Below are positions 17,872 through 26,801 of a DNA stretch of 58,478 nt, one piece after another. The first letter of the stretch is position 1. The number at the start of each line of letters is the position of its first letter. The notes under the pieces are model-generated. The model saw only the letters and a program-made list of their open reading frames with translations. It had not been told where the DNA came from and did not search any database. The stretch spans positions 1 through 58,478 of the forward strand of contig JACKBM010000042.1 in the NCBI GenBank assembly GCA_020634575.1, in the 5' to 3' direction. Both the position numbers and the translations under genes were made by a program. Source of the stretch: Ardenticatenales bacterium. GTDB taxonomy: Bacteria > Chloroflexota > Anaerolineae > Promineifilales > Promineifilaceae.

Positions 17872-18621
17872 CTAATGCTCAGGCATTTTCGGCTGGTTGT
17901 TCAGGCTGACAGCCTGATTAGTCCGAAAGCGAATGTTGATCATCTCGACAATGAATGAGAAGGCCATCGCAAAGTAAGCGTAGTTTTTCAGGTGCAGTTC
18001 TTCAGCTGCATGGCCGGCCCACCCTTCAATCACCAGCAGCACCCCAATGAGAATCAGGAAAGCCAGTGCGAGAATCTTCGTGGTGGGATGGCGTTTAACG
18101 AAGGACGCCACATAGCCAGAGGCAAACAGCATGATGGCGGCGGCGCTGACAATCGCCACGACCATCACCCAGAGATGGTCGGCAATGCCCACAGCAGTGA
18201 TGACTGAATCCAGGGAGAAAACCAGGTCGATCATCAAAATCTGCAGGATGACGCTGGTAAAGGTGACTTTGCCTTTGGTCGCGGCTTTGCCGCCGTGCTC
18301 AGCAGCTTCAAGCTTTTCGTGGATTTCGTAGGTGGATTTACCGATCAGGAAGGCGCCGCCAACCAGCAGGATCAGATCCTTCCAGGAAATACCTGTGCCG
18401 AAGATCGTGAAGATATCTGCTTCCAGACCCAGCACCCAGTTGATGCTCAATAACAAAAGCAGGCGGCCAACGACCGCCAGGCCGATGCCTGTCTGCCGGG
18501 CTTTTGCCTGCTGATCGGCCGGTAGCTTTTCCGAGAGAATTGACAGGAAGATGATGTTATCAATGCCCAGGACAATTTCGAGAACAAACAGCGTTAACAA
18601 CGCGATGAGGTTTTCGGTCAT
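17872..18621 (-). CDS. TerC-family integral membrane protein
   Basis: 249 residues, about seven TM segments. Family signatures are EIVLGIDNIIFLSILSEKLP near the N-terminus and IDLVFSLDSVITAVGIA in the second half; the acidic intramembrane residues are typical. TerC-like proteins are linked to metal (Mn) efflux or loading of exported enzymes and to tellurite resistance, but the role here is unknown. CAGGAAA lies eight bases before the ATG. Confidence 0.9.
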   Translation of the reverse strand: MTENLIALLTLFVLEIVLGIDNIIFLSILSEKLPADQQAKARQTGIGLAVVGRLLLLLSINWVLGLEADIFTIFGTGISWKDLILLVGGAFLIGKSTYEIHEKLEAAEHGGKAATKGKVTFTSVILQILMIDLVFSLDSVITAVGIADHLWVMVVAIVSAAAIMLFASGYVASFVKRHPTTKILALAFLILIGVLLVIEGWAGHAAEELHLKNYAYFAMAFSFIVEMINIRFRTNQAVSLNNQPKMPEH

Positions 18622-18688
18622 TTAACGATTTCCTGATGATTGGGTTTGGTTGCCAAAAGAATACAAAAGAATGAAGCCTTGCGCAAAA

Positions 18689-19333
18689 TCATCCCAATGG
18701 CTTGGTCCATGGGGAAGTCAGAAAGCCGGTGGTGGTATGGTGCTTCTCCCTGTCAAACCAATATTTCTTCAACCGCTCAGCCAGAACGTCAGGCGGTGTC
18801 TGGGTGGTATCCATGACAATGTGCGGGCCTTCGATGGGCTCCTGCGCATTGACCATCCATTGATAGACAGATAGATCGGCGTCGGAAAGGTCGCCTTCGC
18901 GGCGCTTGTCGCTGTTGCGATCACGCAGCCGCTGGGCGATGATTTGCTCCGTCGCCTGCACATGGGCGACGGTGATGACCGCCTGCATCCGCCGGGCCAC
19001 ATTAAAAAGCCGGTCGCGGCGCGCTGCCTGGTAATTGGTCCCGTCAAAAATCACCCGCTGCCCTTTGCGCAGCCGCATCTCGATGATGCGTTGGCACACT
19101 TCGTAGACCCAGACCATTTCTGAGGCGGTATAACGCGGATCAGAACGCATCAGACGGCGTACGGCATCGGTACGGATAATCACGGACGGTACCCGTTTGG
19201 TCAACGTGTCTACCAGGACCGATTTGCCGGTGCCGGGCAAGCCAACCATGACCAACAGACTACCACCTTCTCTGATGTAGGGTGTCTCTGGTAGATGCTG
19301 GTCTATGATTTTGACATGCCAGATGTTGTTCAT
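18689..19333 (-). CDS. P-loop ATPase/kinase of the AAA_33 (zeta-toxin or polynucleotide-kinase-like) group
   Basis: 214 residues. Walker A is GLPGTGKS at about residues 32-39. RTDAVRR is the family substrate-side Asp/Arg strand, and VIFDGTNYQAARRDRL is a Walker B-like strand typical of gluconate-kinase/PNK-like ATP kinases. A later VQATEQIIAQRLRDRN forms the lid. It probably phosphorylates a small molecule or nucleic-acid end; substrate unknown. No antitoxin-like gene sits beside it, so a toxin role is not favoured. Confidence 0.75.
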   Translation of the reverse strand: MNNIWHVKIIDQHLPETPYIREGGSLLVMVGLPGTGKSVLVDTLTKRVPSVIIRTDAVRRLMRSDPRYTASEMVWVYEVCQRIIEMRLRKGQRVIFDGTNYQAARRDRLFNVARRMQAVITVAHVQATEQIIAQRLRDRNSDKRREGDLSDADLSVYQWMVNAQEPIEGPHIVMDTTQTPPDVLAERLKKYWFDREKHHTTTGFLTSPWTKPLG

Positions 19334-19416
19334 GTCAGATACGATCCAATCTGAGAGCTGAATAATAAAGAATGATTATAGCGCGTCAGGAGCTAATGGC
19401 GAGTGTCATTGCTGGT

Positions 19417-19445
19417 TTGACAACTCAAAACAAGTTGGCTAATAT
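19417..19445 (+). promoter_or_regulatory. Near-consensus promoter of the ncRNA gene
   Basis: TTGACA (19417-19422), a 17-bp spacer, and TAATAT (19440-19445). It predicts a start at 19451-19452, exactly where the first RNA helix begins. Confidence 0.8.
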
Positions 19446-19450
19446 CCCTC

Positions 19451-19720
19451 GGCTTAGGTAATCGGCAAGAGGTTATCGGAACAATAGCGCGGATGGCCTT
19501 GCCGATTCCTCAAGGAAACCGCAGCGGCCAGGTCAGTTTTTTGTCTGAAAACTTGCTGCAGTTTACCTAAGTTGAAGTTGCGCAATTTTCTCTGGTAAGC
19601 GGCAATTCAAAGTCTCTGGCAGAGGCAACTCCAGGTCAGATGTGCGGGCATACCCCACACTCTGTCTAACTTAAAAAGTGATGGGAAGCGCATTGACTCC
19701 TGATCAGTGTGCTTTTTTTT
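19451..19720 (+). ncRNA. Structured non-coding RNA of about 270 nt, family unknown (or long attenuator leader)
   Basis: Between a consensus promoter and an intrinsic terminator lies a stretch with no ORF but many perfect helices. P1 is CTTAGGTAA (19453-19461) with TTACCTAAG (19563-19571). Inside it are P2, TCGGCAAG (19462-19469) with CTTGCCGA (19498-19505), and P3, GCAGC (19521-19525) with GCTGC (19555-19559), capped by AGTTTT/AAAACT; together they form a three-way junction. P4 is TTGAA-g-TTGC (19572-19581) with GCAATTCAA (19602-19610). P5 is CAGA-GTG-GGG with CCC-CAC-TCTG (19637-19664). I see no SRP, 6S, tmRNA, RNase P or T-box signature. The ABC operon begins 57 bp later, so it may instead be that operon's regulated leader. 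Confidence 0.65.
19687..19720 (+). terminator. Intrinsic terminator of the ncRNA
   Basis: Ten-pair stem AGCGCATTGA / TCAGTGTGCT (two G-U pairs), a 7-base loop, then a run of T ending at 19720. Confidence 0.85.
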
Positions 19721-19776
19721 GCTGATTACCTGGTAACTTACATTGTTCAAAAAATCTGTCTCAGGAGAGCGGAACG

Positions 19777-20757
19777 ATGTCTGACTCCGATTTAATGATC
19801 GAGGTAGAGAACCTGACTAAACAGTACGGGAGCTTTACTGCGGTCGACAACATCTCATTTTCTTGCCGGCGTGGTGAGATTGTGGGTCTGCTGGGTCCGA
19901 ATGGCGCCGGCAAAACGACCACCATGCGTATCCTGACGGGCTATATGCCGCCGACCAGCGGCGAAGCCTACATCGCTGGCTTTGACACGCTCAATGATTC
20001 CATTGCGGCCAGACGTCATCTGGGTTATCTGCCTGAAAGCGTGCCGCTTTATAAGGAAATGACCGTGGAAGCCTATCTCGCCTTTGTCGGTGAGGTGCGG
20101 CGCGTCGAAAACGTGTGGGACCGGGTTGATGATGTTTTGGAAGACGTTGGCCTCCTGGAAAAAGCCGAGAGCTTCATTGGCTCGCTATCCAAAGGTATGC
20201 GCCAGCGCGTGGGGCTAGCCCAGGCGATCATGCACGACCCGGATGTCCTGATTCTGGACGAGCCGACCATCGGTCTCGACCCGGGGCAGATTGTCAACAT
20301 GCGCTCCCTGATCCGGCGTTTGGGTGAAAAGCGGACCATTCTGTTGAGCACCCACATCATGAGCGAGGTCGAGCAGATTTGTGACCGCGTGATCATGATC
20401 ATTAATGGTCGCATTGCCAGCGATTTCTCACTGGCCAGTTTGCAGGGCGACCCGGTGCTGGCAGTGGAAATGGCCGCGCCGGCCGCTAACGCCGGTGGCA
20501 TCCTGCAAGGGCTCAATGGTGTTTCCTCAGTTCAGGCAGATGCCGGCAACCTGTTCCACATCACCTATGATGGGTCCAACGAGACCCGGGTGGCGATCAG
20601 TAATGAGATTGTGCGGCAGTCCTGGGGCATCCTGTCGGTTACCGCAGAAAGACGGTCGCTTGAGTCCATCTTCCTGAACAAGCTGGCTGAGGCCAATGCA
20701 TCGGTTGGCGCCGGCCTGGCGTCAGACCTGTTGCTGGACGCAGGGGAGGAAGAATAA
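19777..20757 (+). CDS. ABC transporter ATP-binding protein, GldA/NatA-like
   Basis: 326 residues. Walker A GPNGAGKTT, Q-loop region LGYLPESVPLY, signature LSKGMRQRVGLAQ, Walker B VLILDEPTIGLDP and switch His STHIMSE are all intact. A C-terminal extension of about 90 residues follows, as in ABC-2 ATPases. It should energise the permease encoded next. First gene of an operon of four with 1- to 4-bp overlaps or short gaps. AGGAGA lies nine bases before the ATG. The upstream terminated RNA (19451-19720) may control it. Confidence 0.93.
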   Translation: MSDSDLMIEVENLTKQYGSFTAVDNISFSCRRGEIVGLLGPNGAGKTTTMRILTGYMPPTSGEAYIAGFDTLNDSIAARRHLGYLPESVPLYKEMTVEAYLAFVGEVRRVENVWDRVDDVLEDVGLLEKAESFIGSLSKGMRQRVGLAQAIMHDPDVLILDEPTIGLDPGQIVNMRSLIRRLGEKRTILLSTHIMSEVEQICDRVIMIINGRIASDFSLASLQGDPVLAVEMAAPAANAGGILQGLNGVSSVQADAGNLFHITYDGSNETRVAISNEIVRQSWGILSVTAERRSLESIFLNKLAEANASVGAGLASDLLLDAGEEE

Positions 20758-21494
20758 TGCGCAATGCCTGGTTGATCGCCAAGCGTGAGCTTGGCGCCTA
20801 CTTCATACAACCGCTTGGTTACATCTTTGCCGTAATCGCCCTCTTCTTCGGCGGCTATTTCTTCATGTTGGGCATGGCTCAGGGGATGCAGTTCCAGGGT
20901 TCAGCACCGGCCGATCTGGGCAACGTCTTCGGCATCTTCAACTTCCTGGGGCTCTTCTTCATCCCGGCGCTGACGATGCGCCTGCTGTCTGAAGAACGCC
21001 AGACCGGTACCATCGAAGTGTTGATGACGCTCCCCATTCGTGACGGCGAAGTGGTCCTGGGCAAATTCCTGGCCGGCACCATTTTCTACACCATCATCGT
21101 AGCCTTCACTCTGGTTTTTGCCCTGATTCTCTCGCGTTACGGCAATCCGGATATCCCGGTCATGTTGACAGGCTACCTCGGCGTCATCTTGTTTGGCGCT
21201 TTGATGATAGCGGCGGGGGTCTTTGCCTCGGCGATCAGCGATAGCCAGATTACGGCCTGGATTATCGGTTTTGCGATTGCGCTGATTCTGTTCATCATCG
21301 ACTTCGCCGTGCCCCTGTTCCCCAACCTGCCTGGTTGGGCTTCTACCTTCTTTACTGAACTATCGAGCAATGCCCATTACACCACGATGTTTCAGGGCCT
21401 CATTGAGGTCAAAGACATCATCTACTTCCTGGGCTTGATTGCCATCTTCCTGTTTGCGGCGACCCGGATTATGGAAAGCCGCCGCTGGCGCTAG
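20757..21494 (+). CDS. ABC-2 type permease, GldF-like
   Basis: 245 residues with about six TM segments. It contains the ABC-2 pattern ALTMRLLSEERQTGTIEVLMTLPI, typical of GldF/NosY-like permeases. Its ATG shares one base with the preceding stop (TAATG), so expression is coupled to the ATPase. With the GldG-like and DUF4340 proteins downstream it forms the arrangement first named for gliding motility in Bacteroidetes. The role in Chloroflexota is unknown and need not be motility. Confidence 0.9.
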   Translation: MRNAWLIAKRELGAYFIQPLGYIFAVIALFFGGYFFMLGMAQGMQFQGSAPADLGNVFGIFNFLGLFFIPALTMRLLSEERQTGTIEVLMTLPIRDGEVVLGKFLAGTIFYTIIVAFTLVFALILSRYGNPDIPVMLTGYLGVILFGALMIAAGVFASAISDSQITAWIIGFAIALILFIIDFAVPLFPNLPGWASTFFTELSSNAHYTTMFQGLIEVKDIIYFLGLIAIFLFAATRIMESRRWR

Positions 21495-21518
21495 GCCAAC
21501 TGGTGAGAGGAGATAACG

Positions 21519-23120
21519 ATGCAAGAAAGATTGAAATCAGTCTCACCCTATTTCCCCTGGATAGGCCTGTTGCTTATTGTCTTTGGGGGAGTATACGCAC
21601 TTATCACGCGTGAATTTGAGCTAATCACGAATTCGTTGCTGGCGGTGGGCGCGCTGTTTTTGCTGCTGTTTGCTGTCCTGGAACCAGATCGTGTTCGCAA
21701 GCAGATTGACAGCCGGGGCGTTCGCTTTGGCTTGAGCACGGTGGTCGCGATCCTGCTTTTTTCGGCGATAATCATCTTCCTCTATTACATTGCCTATCAG
21801 AACAACGATTGGCGCTATGATGTAACGGGAGAAGATTCTTTTACCCCGCTGCCCGAAACAGAAGCCTTGCTTTCCAACCTGGATGAGCCGATTCATGTGA
21901 TCGGTTTCTTTGCCGCTGCGCAGTTTGCTCAACAGGATCAGGCCAAGCAGATCCTGGAGAACCTGGCCTCGATTACCAATCAGATAACCTGGGAGTTTGT
22001 GGACCCCGAAGCCAACCCTCTAGTAGCGCAGCAATATGAAGTCAGCCTGTCCGGCACCCTGGTATTTATTCAGGGTGAAGGGGCGAATGAGACAACCTCG
22101 CGGATGACCTTCCTGGGTAGCACTAATGCAGAAGGGGATATCCATAATGCTCTGGTGCGCGTGCTGAGTGCCGTGCAAAAGAAGATTTACTTCCTTGAGG
22201 GTCATGGTGAGTTATCAATAGATCCAACGGCTGAAATCAGTGCCAGTAGTTTGGATTCCGTTCTGAGCGACAGCGGCTTTGATACTGAAAGCCTGAATCT
22301 GGCCCTGACGGGAGCGGTGCCGGACGACGCATCGGTTATCGTTCTGATCGATCAGCTGGCGCCGTTGCAGGATAACGAACTGCAGGCGATTAGTGATTAT
22401 TTGGCTGGTGGCGGCAGCATGTTAGTGGCGCGCGACTGGCATTTCATCTCCGATGAGAGGTTAAGAGCTGAACAGGACGGGCTGCGTGCCTACCTGGTGG
22501 ACGAATGGGGGATTCAGCTCCGTACTGATGCCGTCATTGACCCGGTCAACATGCTGGCCAATGTCGCAGTGCCGATTGGGTTCGGCATCTTCGATTTTGG
22601 TGTCAGCCCGATTGTGAACGATGCCTTAAGTGGCACAGGCCTGATTGTCTTTACCGCCCGCTCGGTTGCTCTGCAGCCGGTAGAGGGTATTACACAGGCC
22701 ACTATCGCGCAGACGAGCGCTGGAGCCTGGGGAGAAACCAACCTGGATGCTCTGCTAAACCAGGGGATATTCAATTACGATGCCGAAGCAGATTCCCTGG
22801 GCCCAGTTGCCATTGCGGTCAGCGCGGATAATAGTGTGACCGGGGGACGTGTCGTCGTTGTTGGCGACACTGATCTATTCACCAATGATCTGTTGTCTGC
22901 CGGCGCCAATTACCTTCTGGCCAGTAATGCTCTGAACTGGCTATCTGACGATGAGGTCAGCATTGCCGTAACCCCGCGCGATGTTGTGCAGCGTCAGGTG
23001 GTGATCCCGCTCACGCAGATGAGCTTCCTCTGGTTCGTGTCGCTCTGCTTCCCCTCGCTCATCGCGATAATTATCGGTGTGGCGATCTTTGTTAGCCGGC
23101 GGAGGCGGGTAGTCGCATGA
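21519..23120 (+). CDS. GldG-like auxiliary ABC transport protein (IFT52-like domain)
   Basis: 533 residues: three N-terminal TM segments (about 10-105), a large extracytoplasmic domain (about 110-500) with KKIYFLEGHGE, VLIDQLAPLQDNELQAISDYLAGGGSML and RVVVVGDTDLFTNDLL, and a C-terminal TM anchor (about 505-527). This is the GldG architecture, with a GIFT/IFT52-type substrate-binding-like fold. Its 3' end overlaps the next gene by four bases (ATGA). Confidence 0.88.
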   Translation: MQERLKSVSPYFPWIGLLLIVFGGVYALITREFELITNSLLAVGALFLLLFAVLEPDRVRKQIDSRGVRFGLSTVVAILLFSAIIIFLYYIAYQNNDWRYDVTGEDSFTPLPETEALLSNLDEPIHVIGFFAAAQFAQQDQAKQILENLASITNQITWEFVDPEANPLVAQQYEVSLSGTLVFIQGEGANETTSRMTFLGSTNAEGDIHNALVRVLSAVQKKIYFLEGHGELSIDPTAEISASSLDSVLSDSGFDTESLNLALTGAVPDDASVIVLIDQLAPLQDNELQAISDYLAGGGSMLVARDWHFISDERLRAEQDGLRAYLVDEWGIQLRTDAVIDPVNMLANVAVPIGFGIFDFGVSPIVNDALSGTGLIVFTARSVALQPVEGITQATIAQTSAGAWGETNLDALLNQGIFNYDAEADSLGPVAIAVSADNSVTGGRVVVVGDTDLFTNDLLSAGANYLLASNALNWLSDDEVSIAVTPRDVVQRQVVIPLTQMSFLWFVSLCFPSLIAIIIGVAIFVSRRRRVVA

Positions 23121-23761
23121 AATGGCGTGATGTAGGTATCCTGGCGCTGATCGTTATCGTCCTGGGTGGCTACGTTTATTACTCAAACAACCGTGAGGTG
23201 GAGCCGGAAGAATTGCCGGTACCGACCCCGCCCCCGGCCGATCAACAACCGGTGAACCTTTTTCCCGCTGTCACCCCGGCGGAGGTGACCTGGCTGGAGA
23301 TTCGTTATAGCGGCGGCGTCACGGAAACGGTCATTACTCGGGATGAAGCAGGACAGTGGGCGCAGACGATTCCTGATCCCGAGCCGCTGATCTCGACGAC
23401 CGTCGATAGCCAGGTGGGCCAACTGCTGACCCTGACATCGCGGCGTACCCTGGCTGCGGACGCCAACCCGCTGTCCGCTTACGGCCTGGAAGTGCCTACC
23501 GCCGAAATCGTCCTGGTCATCGCCGGTGCTGATGGCAGTTCTGTGCGCCACACGCTGCACATCGGCGACGGGGTGACTGGTGGGACCGGCTATTACGTCC
23601 AAAAAGTGGGTGATAGCAAGGTTTATATCGTCACGAATACGACGATTGACACAATTTTACGTTTAACAAGCGCGCCGCCCCTGGTGCCGACGCCGACCCC
23701 TGAGCCAACGGCCACCGAGCCGGCTGAAGAGGGTGAGGCGACGGCAACACCAGCCCCTTAA
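23117..23761 (+). CDS. DUF4340-type membrane-anchored protein with Pro/Thr tail
   Basis: 214 residues. An N-terminal TM (LALIVIVLGGYVYYS) is followed by a DUF4340-like domain: WLEIRYSGGVTETVITRDEAGQW, TLAADANPLSAYGLEVPTAEI, and HIGDGVTGGTGYYVQK. It ends in a Thr/Pro/Glu-rich tail of about 28 residues. DUF4340 proteins usually follow GldG-like genes, as here. Function unknown; probably an extracytoplasmic subunit of the ABC system. Confidence 0.85.
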   Translation: MKWRDVGILALIVIVLGGYVYYSNNREVEPEELPVPTPPPADQQPVNLFPAVTPAEVTWLEIRYSGGVTETVITRDEAGQWAQTIPDPEPLISTTVDSQVGQLLTLTSRRTLAADANPLSAYGLEVPTAEIVLVIAGADGSSVRHTLHIGDGVTGGTGYYVQKVGDSKVYIVTNTTIDTILRLTSAPPLVPTPTPEPTATEPAEEGEATATPAP

Positions 23762-23782
23762 TGAGGGTTGCCGACGAAATGA

Positions 23783-23811
23783 TTGACCTGGGTTGGGCGG
23801 TTCGCTATAAT
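23783..23811 (+). promoter_or_regulatory. Promoter of rpsO
   Basis: TTGACC (23783-23788), a 17-bp spacer, and TATAAT (23806-23811), about 80 bp before the rpsO ATG. Confidence 0.75.
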
Positions 23812-23892
23812 CCTTTGGCTTTGCTAGGTGACCGGACGTTTTTCGGCATGACCGTCTCCTGGCAACCATTATTCAACAAGTAGGAGTATGGC

Positions 23893-24162
23893 ATGGATGT
23901 CACCACTGCCAGTAAAGCCGAAGTAATTGCAGAGTTTGCAACTACTGAAGGCGACACTGGATCACCTGAAGTACAGATTGCATTATTGACCCAACGCATC
24001 CTTGGTTTGCAGGGACACCTGAACGAGCATAAGCACGATCAGGGTTCGCGCCGTGGGCTACTGAAATTGGTCGGTAAGCGGCGCCGGTTGTTGGCCTATC
24101 TGCGCAACAACCACCCGGAGCGTTATCGCTCCACTCTCGAGCGCCTTGGTCTGCGTCGTTAA
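23893..24162 (+). CDS. rpsO: 30S ribosomal protein S15
   Basis: 89 residues, the standard S15 length. Signatures are [41 protein letters not shown] and the Arg-rich C-terminus. It binds 16S rRNA in the central domain and nucleates the platform. TAGGAG precedes the ATG. As in many bacteria, pnp follows, here separated by a strong terminator. Confidence 0.98.
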   Translation: MDVTTASKAEVIAEFATTEGDTGSPEVQIALLTQRILGLQGHLNEHKHDQGSRRGLLKLVGKRRRLLAYLRNNHPERYRSTLERLGLRR

Positions 24163-24173
24163 CATGTGAGATA

Positions 24174-24210
24174 CGAACGCGTAGGTGATTCACCTACGCG
24201 TTCGCTTTTA
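24174..24210 (+). terminator. Intrinsic terminator after rpsO
   Basis: Near-perfect palindrome: CGAACGCGTAGGTGA and its complement flank a single T, giving about 14-15 pairs, followed by CTTTTATTGG. Confidence 0.85.
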
Positions 24211-24362
24211 TTGGTTATTGCTTGGGTTTGAGGTTAGGAATTGGGCGTTGTCCCGTACGATGAGTCAGGGCATAGGGTTTCTCTGACATAATGGCGGAAC
24301 GTACGAGCCAAAGCCCAGTGCCTAACTCCCCAGCATGCAAGGCAACCTGATAATTGCGGAAG

Positions 24363-24380
24363 GAGAACCGGCCGGTTCTC
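24363..24380. promoter_or_regulatory. Perfect 18-bp palindrome in the pnp leader region
   Basis: GAGAACCGGCCGGTTCTC lies about 90 bp before pnp. Hairpins in pnp leaders serve as RNase III and autoregulation sites in enterobacteria; a similar role here is inference. It also contains the genome-abundant CCGGCCGG word. Apart from this and the rpsO terminator, I see nothing in 24163-24468. Confidence 0.4.
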
Positions 24381-24468
24381 AACCATCCCCCCTTGCCAAT
24401 GGGTGTCCACCCGCTGGTCGTTGCACGCTATCCCGTAACTCTCAGGTCGCAAAGAAAGGTTCTTTTTT

Positions 24469-26781
24469 ATGAAACAGGATTCTATATTCACCACTACCGT
24501 GGGCGGTCAGGAAGTGACCTTTGCCACCGGTAAACTCGCCGAGCAGGCTGGTGGCGCCGTCACCATTCGCACCGGCGATACCTTGCTGCTCGCCACCGCG
24601 ACGATGTCCAAAAATGTGCGCGAGGGCATGAACTTCTTCCCGTTGAGCGTGGACTTCGAAGAGAAGATCTACGCCGCCGGCCGGATTCCCGGCAGCTTTT
24701 TCCGCCGCGAAGGCCGGGCGACCACCGAAGGTATCCTGACGGCCCGCGTCACCGACAGAGCGCTGCGTCCGCTCTTCCCCGATGGGATGCGTAATGAGGT
24801 CCAGGTGATCGTCTATGCGCTGTCCTCTGACAACGAGAATTTGCTGGACATGCTGGCCCTCAATGCCGCCAGCGCGGCCCTGCACATCAGCGACGTCCCC
24901 TGGGGCGGCCCCGTCGGCGCTGTGCGCGTCGGCTATATCGACAACAACCTGGTCATCAACCCGACCGCCAGCCAGCTCAAGGAATCACGCCTGGATCTGC
25001 GCATGGCTGGTTCGCGTGACGCCATCGTCATGGTTGAAGCCGGCGCCAACGAAGTGCCGGAATCACTGATGGTGGATGCCCTCGAGTTTGGCCATGAGGC
25101 CATGCAGCCCCTGATTGATATCCAGTTGCAGATGCGCGAACAGGTCGGCAAAGAAAAGACCGAAGTTGTGCTGGACGAGCTGGATAAGGGCGTGATCGAA
25201 GTCGTGTCATCGCAGGTCGGCGATCGGCTGAAATCAGCCATCAGCAGCAACGAAGACCGTTACGAGCGTAACGAGGCGGTCGACGTTGTCCGCCAGGATG
25301 TCATCGAAACCCTGGTTACCGACGAATCTGACTTTGAAGAGACGCCTGTCCGTGAAGCGCTGGACAAGATGTACAAGAAGATCGTCCGCGATCAGATTCT
25401 GTACGACGGCGTTCGGCCCGATGGCCGTTCCCACAGCGCCATCCGTGAGCTCTCCGCCGAGACCGGCATCAGCCCGCGGGTACATGGCTCCGGCCTGTTC
25501 CAGCGCGGTGAAACCCAGGTTTTGTCCATCGTGACCCTGGGTACGCCCCGGGAAGCGGAGAAGATGGATGGTCTCTTCCCCGAAGATACCCGTCGCTTCA
25601 TGCACCATTACAATTTCCCGCCCTTCAGCACCGGCGAGACCTGGTTCCTGCGCGGCCCCAAGCGGCGTGAGATTGGTCATGGTATGCTGGCGGCTACCGC
25701 GATGAGCGCCGTGCTGCCGGATGAGAACGAGTTCCCTTACACCATTCGCGTGGTTTCCGAGGTGCTTTCCTCCAATGGTAGCACCAGCCAGGGCAGCATC
25801 TGTGCCAGCATTCTGGCGCTGATGGATTGTGGTGTGCCGATCAGCCGGCCGGTTGCCGGTGTGGCTATGGGCCTGATCAAGGATGGTGACAAATACGCCA
25901 TCCTGACCGATATTCAGGGTATGGAAGACCACCTGGGCGACATGGACTTCAAGGTTGCCGGTACCAGCGAAGGTATCACGGCCCTACAGATGGACATTAA
26001 GATCGGCGGTCTGACCAAGGAACTGATGGCTGAAGCGCTGGAGCAGGCGCGTGTTGGCCGGATGGAAATCCTGGACGTCATGACCGACTGCATCGCCGAG
26101 CCGCGGCCGACCCTGAGTAAATGGGCGCCGCGCATGGAATCGATCAGCATTGATCCGGAAGCGATCGGCGCCGTTATCGGCAAGGCCGGCGCGACCGTCC
26201 GTGGGCTGCAGGAAGAGTTTGATGTCACCATCGACATCCAGGAAGACGGCACCGTCTTTGTCGCGGGTGTGGATGGCCAGAAGACCGACGAGGCGATCGC
26301 CCGTATCAAGCAGATTGCCAAGGGGCCCGAGATTGGCGATGTCATCCTGGGCAAGGTTGTCCGCATCACCGACTTTGGCGCTTTTGTCGAGCTGCTGCCT
26401 GGTCAGGACGGCATGGTCCACATCTCCCAGCTTTCCACTGAGCGCGTAGCCTCGGTGGAAGACGCGGTGCAAATGGGCGACCAGCTAATGGTGATGGTAA
26501 CGGATGTGGATCCGGCCGGTAAAATCCGCCTGTCCCGCCAGGCCGTCATGGAAGGCTGGACGATCGAAGAAGCCCGCGAAAACGACCCGGCCCTGAATCG
26601 GAGCCGCGGTGGCGGCGATCGGGACCGTGGTGGTCGCAGCGGCGGCCGCGGTGGTGATCGTGGTGGTCGCGGTGGTGACCGCGGGGGCCGTGGCGGCGAC
26701 CGCAATGGCCGTGGCGGCGATCGTGGTGGTGACCGGGGCCGCAGTGGCGGCGGTGATCGCCGTCGCGAGCGTCGTGACTAA
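24469..26781 (+). CDS. pnp: Polyribonucleotide nucleotidyltransferase (PNPase) with RGG-repeat tail
   Basis: 770 residues. Two RNase PH-like domains (the first starts GGQEVTFATGKLAEQAGGAV, the second has GVRPDGRSHSAIRELSAE), then KH (AIGAVIGKAGATVRGLQEEF) and S1 (VVRITDFGAFVELLPGQDGMVHIS). The phosphorolytic core DMDFKVAGT is intact. It degrades RNA 3' to 5'. After S1, the last 60 or so residues are Arg/Gly/Asp repeats (RGGDRGG units), an unusual, probably disordered RNA-binding tail encoded by a GC-rich DNA repeat at about 26610-26760. AAAGG lies about 10 bases before the ATG. Confidence 0.97.
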   Translation: MKQDSIFTTTVGGQEVTFATGKLAEQAGGAVTIRTGDTLLLATATMSKNVREGMNFFPLSVDFEEKIYAAGRIPGSFFRREGRATTEGILTARVTDRALRPLFPDGMRNEVQVIVYALSSDNENLLDMLALNAASAALHISDVPWGGPVGAVRVGYIDNNLVINPTASQLKESRLDLRMAGSRDAIVMVEAGANEVPESLMVDALEFGHEAMQPLIDIQLQMREQVGKEKTEVVLDELDKGVIEVVSSQVGDRLKSAISSNEDRYERNEAVDVVRQDVIETLVTDESDFEETPVREALDKMYKKIVRDQILYDGVRPDGRSHSAIRELSAETGISPRVHGSGLFQRGETQVLSIVTLGTPREAEKMDGLFPEDTRRFMHHYNFPPFSTGETWFLRGPKRREIGHGMLAATAMSAVLPDENEFPYTIRVVSEVLSSNGSTSQGSICASILALMDCGVPISRPVAGVAMGLIKDGDKYAILTDIQGMEDHLGDMDFKVAGTSEGITALQMDIKIGGLTKELMAEALEQARVGRMEILDVMTDCIAEPRPTLSKWAPRMESISIDPEAIGAVIGKAGATVRGLQEEFDVTIDIQEDGTVFVAGVDGQKTDEAIARIKQIAKGPEIGDVILGKVVRITDFGAFVELLPGQDGMVHISQLSTERVASVEDAVQMGDQLMVMVTDVDPAGKIRLSRQAVMEGWTIEEARENDPALNRSRGGGDRDRGGRSGGRGGDRGGRGGDRGGRGGDRNGRGGDRGGDRGRSGGGDRRRERRD

Positions 26782-26801
26782 TTGAAAGGAGACAATGTTT
26801 C

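Noticed and set aside
18689..19333. Zeta-toxin of a toxin-antitoxin pair
   Set aside because: Although the P-loop kinase fold is related, no small antitoxin gene is adjacent and the C-terminus differs from zeta toxins.
19451..19720. SRP RNA, 6S RNA, tmRNA, RNase P or T-box identity of the ncRNA
   Set aside because: The diagnostic motifs (SRP GNRA loop with AGCAG, P-RNA GAGGAAAGUC, tmRNA ends, T-box core) are not visible, and the 5' end pairs with the middle rather than the 3' end.
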